NCBI GenBank assembly: GCA_030706015.1 | Contig: JAUZPI010000001.1 | Coordinates: forward strand, 62,001 to 126,000 | Reading direction: 5' to 3' | From: Bacillota bacterium | Lineage (GTDB): Bacteria; Bacillota; Clostridia; Clostridiales; Clostridiaceae | Length of the DNA stretch: 64,000 nucleotides | In this document: positions 43,341 through 52,600 of the stretch, one piece after another | How positions within the stretch are numbered: the stretch's first letter is position 1 | How the letters are laid out: each line of letters starts with the position of its first letter | Position numbers and translations under genes: made by a program | The notes under the pieces: generated by a model | Database searches by the model: none | The model's input: the letters and a program-made list of their open reading frames with translations, nothing else | Told to the model about the DNA's origin: nothing

Positions 43341-44477
43341 CTAATCACCTAATGCTTGTGAGAAGTCTTCTACCATATCTTCAAATTCCTCTAGTCCAAC
43401 AGATACTCTTATAAGAGTATCTGTTACTCCAAGACGCTCTCTTTCTTCCTTTGGAACTGAGGCATGAGACATTTTCACTGGATAGGATACAATAGTTTCC
43501 ACTCCTCCTAGGCTTACTGCAACGGCGCAGTTTTTTAGCCTTTTTAAAAAGTTTTTTGCTGACTCTACATCATGAGTTTTGAAGGAAAGTACTGCACCTC
43601 CGCCATCTGCTTGAGATAAATGAATTTGTCTTCCTGGGTGTCCAGAAAGCAAAGGATAATATACCTTACTTACCTCTGGTCGATTATTTAGCCATTCAGC
43701 CAATTTTGAAGCTGTTTTCTGGCATTGATCCACTCTAACCTTAAGAGTCTTTAATCCTCTCAGAAGTAACCAACAATCTTGTGGACCTAAAATAGCTCCA
43801 AAGCCATTTTGTACAAAATATATTTCCTCAGCTAATTGTTCATCTCTAACAGCCACAAGTCCTCCTACTACATCACTGTGACCTCCAATGAACTTAGTTG
43901 CGCTGTGAATTACTACATCAGCACCTAATTCTAATGGTCTTTGCAGGTAAGGTGACATAAATGTATTATCCACTATTACCTTTAAATCGTGTTTCTTTGC
44001 AATTTCTATTGCTGATCTTAAATCCGTTATTTTAAGCAGTGGATTAGAAGGAGTCTCTAGAAAAATTGCCTTCGTGTTACTTTTTATATTTTTTGTTATA
44101 TTATTTACATCAGCGGCATCAATATATGTAAATTCAATGTTAAAGCGGTTGAAGAGTCTTGAAGTTACCCTATAGGTTCCTCCATAAACATCTTCACAAA
44201 TAATTATATGATCTCCAGAAGAAAATGTAGCTAGTACTGAAGATGTAGCAGCCATTCCAGAAGAAAATGCAAAACCTCTACATCCGCCTTCTAATTGAGC
44301 TATAGTATTTTCAAGTGCTTCTCTTGTAGGGTTACCTGAGCGTGAATAATCGTATTTTCCCATATTATCTATATCCGCTTGATGGTAAGTAGATGTCTGG
44401 TATATTGGTATACTTAATGCTCCCGTATTCTGGTCTATATCATTGCCATTATGAATAAGTTTCGTTCCAAATTTCAT
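43341..44477 (-). CDS. metC: Cystathionine beta-lyase (MetC-type PLP enzyme)
   Basis: A 378-residue Cys/Met-metabolism PLP enzyme. PLP-phosphate Tyr and Arg are in YDYSRSGNPTREALE, the stacking loop is in AFSSGMAATSSVLA, and the PLP Lys is in IHSATKFIGGHSDVVGG near residue 200. Second of a two-gene operon behind an S-box riboswitch, which matches metI-metC of Bacillus: it would split cystathionine to homocysteine. Specificity within this superfamily cannot be fixed by eye; gamma-lyase activity is an alternative. ATG at 44477 follows GGAGG. Confidence 0.85.
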   Translation of the reverse strand: MKFGTKLIHNGNDIDQNTGALSIPIYQTSTYHQADIDNMGKYDYSRSGNPTREALENTIAQLEGGCRGFAFSSGMAATSSVLATFSSGDHIIICEDVYGGTYRVTSRLFNRFNIEFTYIDAADVNNITKNIKSNTKAIFLETPSNPLLKITDLRSAIEIAKKHDLKVIVDNTFMSPYLQRPLELGADVVIHSATKFIGGHSDVVGGLVAVRDEQLAEEIYFVQNGFGAILGPQDCWLLLRGLKTLKVRVDQCQKTASKLAEWLNNRPEVSKVYYPLLSGHPGRQIHLSQADGGGAVLSFKTHDVESAKNFLKRLKNCAVAVSLGGVETIVSYPVKMSHASVPKEERERLGVTDTLIRVSVGLEEFEDMVEDFSQALGD

Positions 44478-44527
44478 ATTAACCTCCATATATTTTGAGG
44501 GGTGACACAATTAAAATTGTGTCACTC

Positions 44528-45685
44528 CTAAATTTCGATTGCTTGTTTTAAATCGTTTATTATATCATCAACATTTTCAATTCCTACGGAAAGTCTTAAT
44601 AGTCTGTCTGTTATACCTAATCTGTCTCTAATCTCTTTTGGAATATCAGCATGAGTCTGCACTTGAGGATAGGTTATTAAGCTTTCTACCCCACCAAGAC
44701 TTTCTGCAAAGGTTACAACCTTAACCCTTGAAAGAATCTGTTCAACCAGTGCCTTATCCTTAACAGAGAAAGAAATCATTGAGCCAAAGCCTCTTGCTTG
44801 CTTTAGATTTGTCTCATAACCTTCATGATCAGGCAGACCTACATAATATACTTTTTCTACTGAATTATGCCCCTTGAGCCATTTTGCGACAGCCAATGCA
44901 TTTTGCTGCTGCCTCTCCATTCTTATATGAAGTGTCTTTATTCCTCTTAGAATCAGCCAGCTGTCAAAAGGCGCTAATACACCGCCAGTTGATTTTTGAA
45001 TAAATCTTAATTTTTCTGTTAACTGTTCATCATTCAGCACCACAAAGCCTGACAGGGTATCATTGTGCCCTCCTAAAAATTTAGTACCGCTGTGAACAAC
45101 GATATCTACTCCAAGCAGCAGTGGTTGTTGAAAATAAGGACTTAAGAATGTGTTGTCTACAATGGTGATTATTCCTCTTTCTTTTGCTATTTTTACAATT
45201 TCCGAAATATCCGTTACCTTCATCATTGGATTTGTCGGAGTTTCTATAAATATAGCTTTAGTATTTTCCGTTATACTCTCTAAAATATTTTCTATTTTAG
45301 AGGTGTCAGTAAATGTATGTCCAATGCCATGGAAATTAACTATATTTTCAAATAATCTATATGTTCCTCCATATAAATCATCAGAAACAATTATATGATC
45401 TCCATTGTGAAATAGGTTGAGCACAGCAGTTATGGCAGCAACACCTGAAGAAAATGCCAGACCAGCTTTTCCTCCTTCCAGCTTTGCTATGGTATTTTCA
45501 ACTTCCTCCCTGGTGGGGTTTTGAAGTCTTGAATAGTCATAACCTGTACTTACATTAAGCGCAGAATGTTTAAAGGTTGCAGACTGATAGATAGGAAAAC
45601 TTACTGCTCCTGTTGCAGGGTCAAAGCCCTTACTTCCGTGCACAGCTATGGTTTCAATTTTAGTACAACAATGATCTTGACTCAT
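44528..45685 (-). CDS. metI: Cystathionine gamma-synthase / O-acylhomoserine thiolyase (MetI-type)
   Basis: A 385-residue PLP enzyme of the same family as its downstream neighbour. YDYSRLQNPTREEVE, AFSSGVAAITAVLN and PLP Lys in VHSGTKFLGGHND are present. As the first gene after a SAM-I riboswitch it most likely joins O-acylhomoserine with cysteine (from cysK) to make cystathionine. MetH then methylates the homocysteine formed by MetC. GGGAGGGA precedes ATG at 45685; TTG at 45691 is too close to that site. Confidence 0.87.
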   Translation of the reverse strand: MSQDHCCTKIETIAVHGSKGFDPATGAVSFPIYQSATFKHSALNVSTGYDYSRLQNPTREEVENTIAKLEGGKAGLAFSSGVAAITAVLNLFHNGDHIIVSDDLYGGTYRLFENIVNFHGIGHTFTDTSKIENILESITENTKAIFIETPTNPMMKVTDISEIVKIAKERGIITIVDNTFLSPYFQQPLLLGVDIVVHSGTKFLGGHNDTLSGFVVLNDEQLTEKLRFIQKSTGGVLAPFDSWLILRGIKTLHIRMERQQQNALAVAKWLKGHNSVEKVYYVGLPDHEGYETNLKQARGFGSMISFSVKDKALVEQILSRVKVVTFAESLGGVESLITYPQVQTHADIPKEIRDRLGITDRLLRLSVGIENVDDIINDLKQAIEI

Positions 45686-45712
45686 ATACAATCCCTCCCG
45701 AAATATTGCAAA

Positions 45713-45868
45713 TAAAAATCCCCTTTTACCTTAAAGATAAAAGAGGAATATATTCATACTAACTCTCTTATCTTTCAGCTATATTGCTGCTGGATTTAGC
45801 ACTTTCTAGATAACACTAGAGTTGCCGGGTTTCATTGGGCCAGTCCCTCCACCGCTCTTGATAAGAAT
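45713..45868 (-). promoter_or_regulatory. SAM-I (S-box) riboswitch with terminator, upstream of metI
   Basis: Reading the minus strand: P1 CTTATCAAGAG, then GGTGGAGGGACTGGCCC, AATGAAACCCGGCAAC, the P4 region, and the P1 return GATAAGAG, all matching the S-box aptamer (about 45764-45866). The platform is a terminator, CCTCTTTTA with TAAAAGGGG, followed by ATTTTT (45713-45748). SAM binding should stop transcription before metI-metC. Confidence 0.95.
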
Positions 45869-45993
45869 ATAATTATTAACTTATTAACTTCAAAAATTCT
45901 TAGTAAACCTATATGTCTTGTGATATATATTAACATTATATTTTTTATTTGTCTACATATTTATAAAAAATTCTCAAATATTCATTATAAGGC

Positions 45994-48900
45994 TTATTCA
46001 CTAAACAATCCTAGTATCTCTTCTTCAGATAATCCTAAGAAACTTTCTCCACTTGCCAATTCGTCTCCTAACAGATTAGCTATAAGCTTTTTCTTTTCTT
46101 CCTGAAGAGATATAATCTTCTCCTCAATGGTACCCTTTGCTATAATCTTTATAACCTCTACCACATTCTTCTGCCCTATTCTATGAGCTCTATCTGTAGC
46201 TTGCTGTTCCACTGCCGGATTCCACCATGGGTCAAAATGAACCACTATATCCGCAGCAGTAAGATTAAGCCCAGTCCCCCCTGCTTTCAAGCTTATTAGG
46301 AAAACAGAATTCTCTCCCTCATTAAAATTCTTTACCATAGTCATTCTTTTTTCTGAGGATACCGATCCATCCAAATAACTGAAAGATATTCCTTCAACTG
46401 CAAGTCTTTTATTTATATTCTTAAGCACAGAGGTAAATTGAGAAAATACTAGTATTCTATGTCCTTCATCTATACTTTGACGAAGAAGTTCCACCAATGC
46501 TTCTATTTTTGAGCTGGTACCAGTATAATCGTTCATTAGTACAGATGGATCTAAACATAACTGCCTTAGTTTTGTTATATATGCTAGTATCTCTATTTTG
46601 CTGTTTTTGAATTCATCCTCTTTTACTTTCTTTTCAATAAGCTCTACAGCATGTTTTGCATAAATTCCATATATCTTCTTTTGCTCTTCCTCAAGATTTA
46701 CCATAAGAGTTTTTTCAATCTTATCAGGCAATTCCTTTATAACTTCACTTTTTCTTCTTCTTAATATAAATGGTTTTATAAGTCTATTTAAATCTTCTAG
46801 AATTTCTGGTTCCTCTTTAAGCCTTTTAAAATATCTTACACTAAATCTTTTTTCGTCATATAAATATCCCGGCATTGCAAAATCAAATATAGACCATAGT
46901 TCCATAAGTGAATTTTCTACAGGAGTTCCCGTTAAAGCAAACCTATTTTTTGCCTTAACCTCCTTTACACATTGAGCATTTTGGGAGTGAGGATTCTTTA
47001 TATTTTGAGCTTCATCTAATATACAATAATCAAACTCAAGATTATTATAGTATTCAAAATCCTTTTTCAACAGATTATAGGTAGTAATAATAACATCAAA
47101 TTTATCAATATTTTTGATTACTTCCTCTCTCTCTTCCTTCGATCCATTTACTGCTGCAGCTCTAATGCCAGGAGCAAACTTTTCAAATTCACTTATCCAA
47201 TTGTATATTAATGAGGTTGGAGCTACAATCAAGGACTTACTGCCTTTATTGGACAATATAAAAGCGATGGTTTGAAGGGTTTTACCAAGACCCATCTCAT
47301 CTCCTAATATACCTCCAAAACCTAGATAATCCAAAGTCTTAAACCAATTATACCCTACCTTTTGGTACTCCCTTAAATTCGCATTTAACCCTTCCGGCTC
47401 AGCAAATTTTAATTTGTGTATATTCTTAAATCTATCTCTTATTTCTTTAAGTTCGTTTTTACCTTTAATATATCTAATCTTATTTTCTTCTAGGTAGCTA
47501 TCTAGGTAAGCAGCTTTATTCTTAGGAATTTGCATAAAATTATCCTTTGCTTCCTCAGGTGATACCACATCTAAAAGCTTTAAAAACTTCTTAAGTTCTA
47601 ATTCTTCCAAGTCCAGATATTGTCCAGTTTTCAGCTTGTAATATTTAAGATTATCTCTAAAAGCTCTTAGTATATGAGTTGTCTCGTAAGGGTCTATATC
47701 ACCAAGCTTAAAGTCCATTTCAAAATAATTATATTTGCCTGCTCTTATATCTGCGCTGATACCTTTAGTTCCAAGTGACTTAAGACCTTTAAAATTCTCT
47801 GAGTAGTAAACCTCTCCAAATTCCTGAAGTCTTTCTATTTCATTTTTGAAGAATCTATAAATATAATCATCCTCCATCAAGAAATAAAACTTACCCTTTT
47901 TTTCTTGAAAACCTAAGGACTTCAGCATTCCAATAATCTGCGCTTCCTGTTTTGAATCTCTGTATATAACCTTCTCCCTACAGTCTTCAAATATATTAAA
48001 TTCAAAGGCTCCATATTTAACCTTTACCATCAATGTAATATCTTTATTTTCTTTATCAAAATAGAAGTTAGTCTCACACTGGCTCATCACTATCTTATCC
48101 TTTATGGATTTTGATAAGCTGACATTCTGAGATAAAAGATTAAGCTCTGGAATAAGCCTTCTTAATATAGTTTCTTCTTGAGTATTAGGAAAGGTTACCA
48201 CCTTTGCCTCGTTAAAAACTGTTAGATAAGGACTTATTTTATAGCAAAATTCACGGTCAGGAAGATATATGTTAGTGCCATATAAAAATGCATCATTTTT
48301 TGAGCTTAAAGCAACAGGCATTCCGCTTGGTGACTTAAGCACATACTCACTTTTTATGGTTTTCAAGTCAAAATCAATATCAGGAGCTTGAAACAATATT
48401 TCAGTTTCTACAGGTCTGTAGAAAAAACCTTCATTCAAATAAACTCTATGCTTCTTTACAACCTGAAAAAATTCTCTCACCATATACCTTGGTAGATTTA
48501 TAAATTTACCTTCTACCAGCTTAGTTCCTATTTTATTATATTTAAAATAAGCCGCTTCCATGTCCTTCAGCATGTAAATAAAGTCAACCAGTGTCTTATC
48601 CTTTACACTAATTCTTTGATTATTTAAATCAAAAATAAAATTTTTACTGTAGTTTATAGGTATATTGTTATAAAGAGCTAATAAAAATTGATTAATATCT
48701 TTTAAGATATATAGACTGCTGGAGTTCATAGAACTAAGCCCTAGTTTAAACTCCACACTTAGATTATCACTCCATTGATCTTTATTTAGATATACTTCAA
48801 TTTTTATTTCTTCCTTGCCATTTTCATTTCCTAAAAGCATATCTAATACATTACTGTTATTTCTAACTACATTTTCTTGTTCATCATCCTCACCACCGAA

Positions 48901-49251
48901 AAGAGGATGATTAATTAATTGATCTAATGCCTTATAATAGGTTGCTACTAAATGCTTGCAGCAATAATTTCTCTTTTTAAATTCATTCTTTTCATAATCC
49001 TGGCAGCTGCAATAGGTTGAAAAAATACTTTTCTTCTTTGCATCCAGTTCAATCTTTGTAGTATATTCATTAAAAAGGTTTTCTGAAATTACATTGCCAT
49101 CTATACAAATTAAATCCTCTTCACTGTTAATATTTATAGAAGAAACCAAATCATTGTTAAGCACCCTTTGACCGCTAGAATGGTTCTTTCCGCTGGTTTC
49201 TTCATTAAATATCTGTAATAGCATATCTTCTTTTATCATATCTTCACCCAT
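45994..49251 (-). CDS. SWIM zinc-finger SNF2-family helicase/ATPase
   Basis: A 1085-residue protein. An N-terminal SWIM zinc finger CSCQDYEKNEFKKRNYCCKH (near residue 78-97, CxC...CxH) and an SNF2-associated region (about 200-600) are followed by the Swi2/Snf2 motor. Motif I is LGDEMGLGKTLQTIAF near 650, DEAQ-type motif II is CILDEAQNIKNPHSQ, motif III ALTGTPVENSLMELWS, motif V SLKAGGTGLNLTAAD and motif VI QQATDRAHRIGQ near 1030. Such proteins remodel nucleoprotein complexes; in bacteria the RapA-like role in RNA polymerase recycling is one possibility. The ATG at 49251 has a poor site; ATG at 49239 follows GGGTGA and may be the real start. Confidence 0.92.
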   Translation of the reverse strand: MGEDMIKEDMLLQIFNEETSGKNHSSGQRVLNNDLVSSININSEEDLICIDGNVISENLFNEYTTKIELDAKKKSIFSTYCSCQDYEKNEFKKRNYCCKHLVATYYKALDQLINHPLFGGEDDEQENVVRNNSNVLDMLLGNENGKEEIKIEVYLNKDQWSDNLSVEFKLGLSSMNSSSLYILKDINQFLLALYNNIPINYSKNFIFDLNNQRISVKDKTLVDFIYMLKDMEAAYFKYNKIGTKLVEGKFINLPRYMVREFFQVVKKHRVYLNEGFFYRPVETEILFQAPDIDFDLKTIKSEYVLKSPSGMPVALSSKNDAFLYGTNIYLPDREFCYKISPYLTVFNEAKVVTFPNTQEETILRRLIPELNLLSQNVSLSKSIKDKIVMSQCETNFYFDKENKDITLMVKVKYGAFEFNIFEDCREKVIYRDSKQEAQIIGMLKSLGFQEKKGKFYFLMEDDYIYRFFKNEIERLQEFGEVYYSENFKGLKSLGTKGISADIRAGKYNYFEMDFKLGDIDPYETTHILRAFRDNLKYYKLKTGQYLDLEELELKKFLKLLDVVSPEEAKDNFMQIPKNKAAYLDSYLEENKIRYIKGKNELKEIRDRFKNIHKLKFAEPEGLNANLREYQKVGYNWFKTLDYLGFGGILGDEMGLGKTLQTIAFILSNKGSKSLIVAPTSLIYNWISEFEKFAPGIRAAAVNGSKEEREEVIKNIDKFDVIITTYNLLKKDFEYYNNLEFDYCILDEAQNIKNPHSQNAQCVKEVKAKNRFALTGTPVENSLMELWSIFDFAMPGYLYDEKRFSVRYFKRLKEEPEILEDLNRLIKPFILRRRKSEVIKELPDKIEKTLMVNLEEEQKKIYGIYAKHAVELIEKKVKEDEFKNSKIEILAYITKLRQLCLDPSVLMNDYTGTSSKIEALVELLRQSIDEGHRILVFSQFTSVLKNINKRLAVEGISFSYLDGSVSSEKRMTMVKNFNEGENSVFLISLKAGGTGLNLTAADIVVHFDPWWNPAVEQQATDRAHRIGQKNVVEVIKIIAKGTIEEKIISLQEEKKKLIANLLGDELASGESFLGLSEEEILGLFSE

Positions 49252-49268
49252 TTTTATCCGATGACTAC

Positions 49269-49358
49269 CAGCCGTAATACTCCCGCTTCTTTAAGCGGGA
49301 GATAACGGCTGCTACGTCCCTGGATAACGATTTCTAAGTGTCCTTGACACTAAGAACT
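49269..49358 (-). mobile_element. Solo IS200/IS605-like hairpin end (relic)
   Basis: A compound hairpin, CAGCCGT/ACGGCTG (49269-49275, 49305-49311) enclosing CTCCCGCTT/AAGCGGGAG, is followed by a smaller AGTGTC-CTT-GACACT hairpin (49337-49351). The style (GGGACGTAGCAGCCG, GC-rich stem-loop in AT-rich DNA) resembles the transposon end next to tnpB genes in clostridia. No transposase or second end is nearby. It sits directly before the SNF2 gene start. Confidence 0.4.
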
Positions 49359-49424
49359 CTGTTTATTTCATTTTTACAATCCCTTTATTATAACATAAAT
49401 AAAAGGTAAGGGTGAAATTGTAGA

Positions 49425-50165
49425 TTATTTGCCAGCCAACTCCTTAATACACTTACTAACATCTCCCTTAAACAGCCCCCCATGATAACAAATAACCTGC
49501 TCTATATCATATTGTGTTAGCTTTTTTAAAGATTCTTTAGCTTTTTCTAAGTTTTGTGTATGTTCTGGAGCTGGTCCTAGCAATTTGCCTTCAATAACTC
49601 TTAATTCATCACCTGCAATTAAAGTTTTACTTGGTTTATGATATAAACATATATGTCCAGGTGTATGACCTGGAGTATAAATCACCATGATACCACCGCA
49701 ATAAGGAAGTTCTTCACCATCAGCAATCACCTTATCCACTGGTGCTTTAGGAGGATTTTCAAATACTCTTTTCATAACATTTCTTATTGGTTCAGGCATA
49801 GCATCAAGTCTTGCCATAGCTTCATCAGTGAGCTTTACAAGTCTTCTATCCCCTTGAATATATGGTTTTTCTTCTGCATGAGATATTACTTCCACCTTTT
49901 GTTTAGCATTACCTAAAATACGCGGCAATCCTCCAATATGGTCTAGGTCTTGATGAGTTATTATTACCTTATTAAGCCTGTTAAAGGCAACTCCAGCCTG
50001 AAGCATTTTCTCATCAATTTCTATAAGTCCATCCTGTCCACCAGAACCTGCATCCACTAAAATAACATCAGATTCATCCCAAATTAAAGTAGGGTATATG
50101 GGAGTTACTGCTCCCACCGCCTTCATAGAACATTCTAACATTTCAATTCCATTTGCTATCTTCAT
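49425..50165 (-). CDS. Metallo-beta-lactamase fold hydrolase
   Basis: A 246-residue MBL-fold protein. Metal ligands are HQDLDHIGG (HxxxDH; first residues ITH), the His in TPGHTPGHICLYH, the Asp in LIAGDELRV, and the final His in CYHGGLF. This is the glyoxalase II-like subgroup; substrate unknown. ATG at 50165 follows AAAGGAG. Lies upstream of the SNF2 gene on the same strand, separated by the hairpin region. Confidence 0.9.
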   Translation of the reverse strand: MKIANGIEMLECSMKAVGAVTPIYPTLIWDESDVILVDAGSGGQDGLIEIDEKMLQAGVAFNRLNKVIITHQDLDHIGGLPRILGNAKQKVEVISHAEEKPYIQGDRRLVKLTDEAMARLDAMPEPIRNVMKRVFENPPKAPVDKVIADGEELPYCGGIMVIYTPGHTPGHICLYHKPSKTLIAGDELRVIEGKLLGPAPEHTQNLEKAKESLKKLTQYDIEQVICYHGGLFKGDVSKCIKELAGK

Positions 50166-50364
50166 TTTATTTCTCCTTTCATAACTAAACACTTGACATT
50201 GATTTTAAAATATGTTATGATAATATTGTTATTTTACGCAACTAACTACATTTGCATATTTTATCATATCTTTACCGTCTCATCAACTATTTCTGAATTT
50301 TATTTTCAAACTATACTTGATGTTACCCTTAATTTAATCCTAATTAATTATTTTTCATTAAAAT

Positions 50365-50403
50365 AAAAACACTAAAAACCCTCTTAGGATTTTTAGTGTT
50401 TTT
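50365..50403. terminator. Terminator downstream of the transglutaminase-like gene
   Basis: AAAACACTAAAAA pairs with TTTTTAGTGTTTT around about 10 bases. On the minus strand it follows the gene at 50430. Confidence 0.75.
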
Positions 50404-50429
50404 CTGTTTTATATACTGTTGAACTCAGT

Positions 50430-51581
50430 TTATTTAAAATCTACTGTTATATAAACACTGTTCATTATATCGTCCTTATAATAATGACACTGAAAGCTTC
50501 CAGCCCTAGATAATTTTTCGTAAGCCTTAATAACAGAAGACTTAATATTTTGCTCATTTCCATCATAATTTAAAATTTTAAAGGAAGCTGTTGACTTGCC
50601 GCTAGCCAACTGATTTTTCACAGCTGAATAAAATTCATCATAGTTTTTAGCTGTTATAATAACATTACCTTTAGAATCCTTTTCCTCTAAATTTAAATTA
50701 ATAAAGCTATATTGCGTATTATCGCATTTTGGATAAATAGTCTTGTCCCATCTATGATTCTTCGAAATCTGATCATCTGTTATATTAAAATAAGAGTATC
50801 TAATCATATTAGAACCATCCTCAGTAACTGGATCATCCCAAGTAGGATCTAGGTGATAATATTGCCCACCTATCTTAACTATATTCCATGCATGCTTAAC
50901 CCAAGTAGTGCCATCGTTTGCATCACCAGTTACCATAGTAGATTCAATTCCGCAGGCTTTTAGAAGTCTGTCCATAGCTTGTGCATAACCCTGACATACT
51001 CCGGTTCCTTTTATCAATACTCCATAGGCAGTATAGGATTCTAAGGGCATATTACCTGTATCAACCCTCTTATCATACACAGTGTTATTTACAATATAAT
51101 CATGAAGTGCTGCTTCTTTCTCATAGTCCTTCATATCACTCTTAATTACTTTAGCAATAATCTCACTAACCTTGCCCTGAACCGCTTTTTCTCTAGCCTG
51201 CAGCGTTTCTTTACTTTCGCTGTAGGTAAATTCGAAGGTCATTCTTGTTGAAAATACTGACTTTATTATTTTAAGATTATATTTTGTACAACTACCTTTT
51301 AACTGAGGGTTGTCCTCCATTACCTTTTTAACTACGTCTAAATTATAGGTATCTCTATCATAGTTCTTTACATTAATAACTACAGTATCATCATAATTAT
51401 ATAAAGCCTCTTTAACCGCATTGTAATACCCTTTATAATCTTTAACAGTATTCTTATCAGCACTATCCATGGCTTTAATCACATTCCTGAATACTCTGTT
51501 AGTCCCTACAGCTGTCCCCGTAACTAACACCATTCCTACACATATACCAAGTGTTATTGCAATATATCTTTTTTTAATCAT
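50430..51581 (-). CDS. Transglutaminase-like protein, membrane anchored or secreted
   Basis: A 383-residue protein. An N-terminal hydrophobic segment (residues about 5-25) directs export. The transglutaminase core has the catalytic triad in order: Cys in GTGVCQGYAQAMDRLLKA (near residue 195), His in HAWNIVKIGGQYYHLDPTW (near 235), and Asp in the LDPTW motif. It likely acts as a cysteine protease or cross-linking enzyme at the cell surface. GAGGTTA precedes the ATG. Confidence 0.88.
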   Translation of the reverse strand: MIKKRYIAITLGICVGMVLVTGTAVGTNRVFRNVIKAMDSADKNTVKDYKGYYNAVKEALYNYDDTVVINVKNYDRDTYNLDVVKKVMEDNPQLKGSCTKYNLKIIKSVFSTRMTFEFTYSESKETLQAREKAVQGKVSEIIAKVIKSDMKDYEKEAALHDYIVNNTVYDKRVDTGNMPLESYTAYGVLIKGTGVCQGYAQAMDRLLKACGIESTMVTGDANDGTTWVKHAWNIVKIGGQYYHLDPTWDDPVTEDGSNMIRYSYFNITDDQISKNHRWDKTIYPKCDNTQYSFINLNLEEKDSKGNVIITAKNYDEFYSAVKNQLASGKSTASFKILNYDGNEQNIKSSVIKAYEKLSRAGSFQCHYYKDDIMNSVYITVDFK

Positions 51582-51717
51582 TCATTAACCTCATCTCAAA
51601 TTATTTTTACATAAGATATTAACATATCCATAATTATACTATGATAAGATTAATGTAGTCAAAGATATTAATTCAACGTACTTCTGTAATTATATTACCC
51701 TATTAGCAACAATAGTA

Positions 51718-52530
51718 TTATTCCTGTATGTACACCATATTTTCCACTTCTATATTTTCACTAACCTTTTCCCGATATATTTCTAATACTGCCTTGTTTG
51801 CTACTGTTCCAAGGTATGCCATTACAATTATATCTACTATAACCCCCGCTGTGCCCACCTTAGCTATTAAAAAAATAAATATGCTTATAAAAGATAATAT
51901 GAATCCGAAATATAATGCTATCTTTATAGTTAGTCCAAAATTCCCAAATAAAAATCCAATCCCCCTTCGAAAATTCTCTTTGATATTTACCTCATCTACA
52001 ATAAACGAGTAACTCACATAAATAAACAGAATATTTATGAAAGCTGAAATAATAAGCCATTTACTAAAAATTATTAATATAAATGGTATTGTTCCGATAG
52101 CTTGTATTATAAAAAATTTCGGCCATAATTTATTACCATTAACCAAAAAATTCTTAATGCCTTCAGCATTATCATAAGATTTATCAATAGCACATAAATA
52201 AACACTACTTATAAAACTCATAACAAAGGTTACAGTTATAATTAATAAAACATTTGATGCAGTGATTCTATTTACAAAACCAACTATCCCATTTTGATTA
52301 TTTTGAAATAATATTGTTGGAAAATCCTCTAGTAGGTAGCTTACGCTTGGCGGGGACGATACAAATCCTAACTTTAGCGCAAAAAACTTGTAGGCTGGTG
52401 TATAGCTGATTTGATAAATAACCTGATATAAAAATAATGTTATTAAATCTATAATTATAGGAATTGAAATTATCCATATATGCTTGTTTACATACTTTAT
52501 TCCATCTTCAATTTTCTTCCCTAAATCCAT
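51718..52530 (-). CDS. Hypothetical polytopic membrane protein
   Basis: A 270-residue protein with six hydrophobic segments, starting with IWIISIPIIIDLITLFLYQV and including GLTIKIALYFGFILSFISIF and AGVIVDIIVMAYLGTVA. The second half is reminiscent of DUF4013-type membrane proteins, but I cannot assign it. AAAGGAG precedes the ATG. Divergent from the secreted protein at 52601, with 70 bases between. Confidence 0.75.
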   Translation of the reverse strand: MDLGKKIEDGIKYVNKHIWIISIPIIIDLITLFLYQVIYQISYTPAYKFFALKLGFVSSPPSVSYLLEDFPTILFQNNQNGIVGFVNRITASNVLLIITVTFVMSFISSVYLCAIDKSYDNAEGIKNFLVNGNKLWPKFFIIQAIGTIPFILIIFSKWLIISAFINILFIYVSYSFIVDEVNIKENFRRGIGFLFGNFGLTIKIALYFGFILSFISIFIFLIAKVGTAGVIVDIIVMAYLGTVANKAVLEIYREKVSENIEVENMVYIQE

Positions 52531-52600
52531 ACAAAATCTCCTTTAAAATTATGAATTAATGTAATATAATCTGTATTATAACATATTTTGGAGGAAATGA

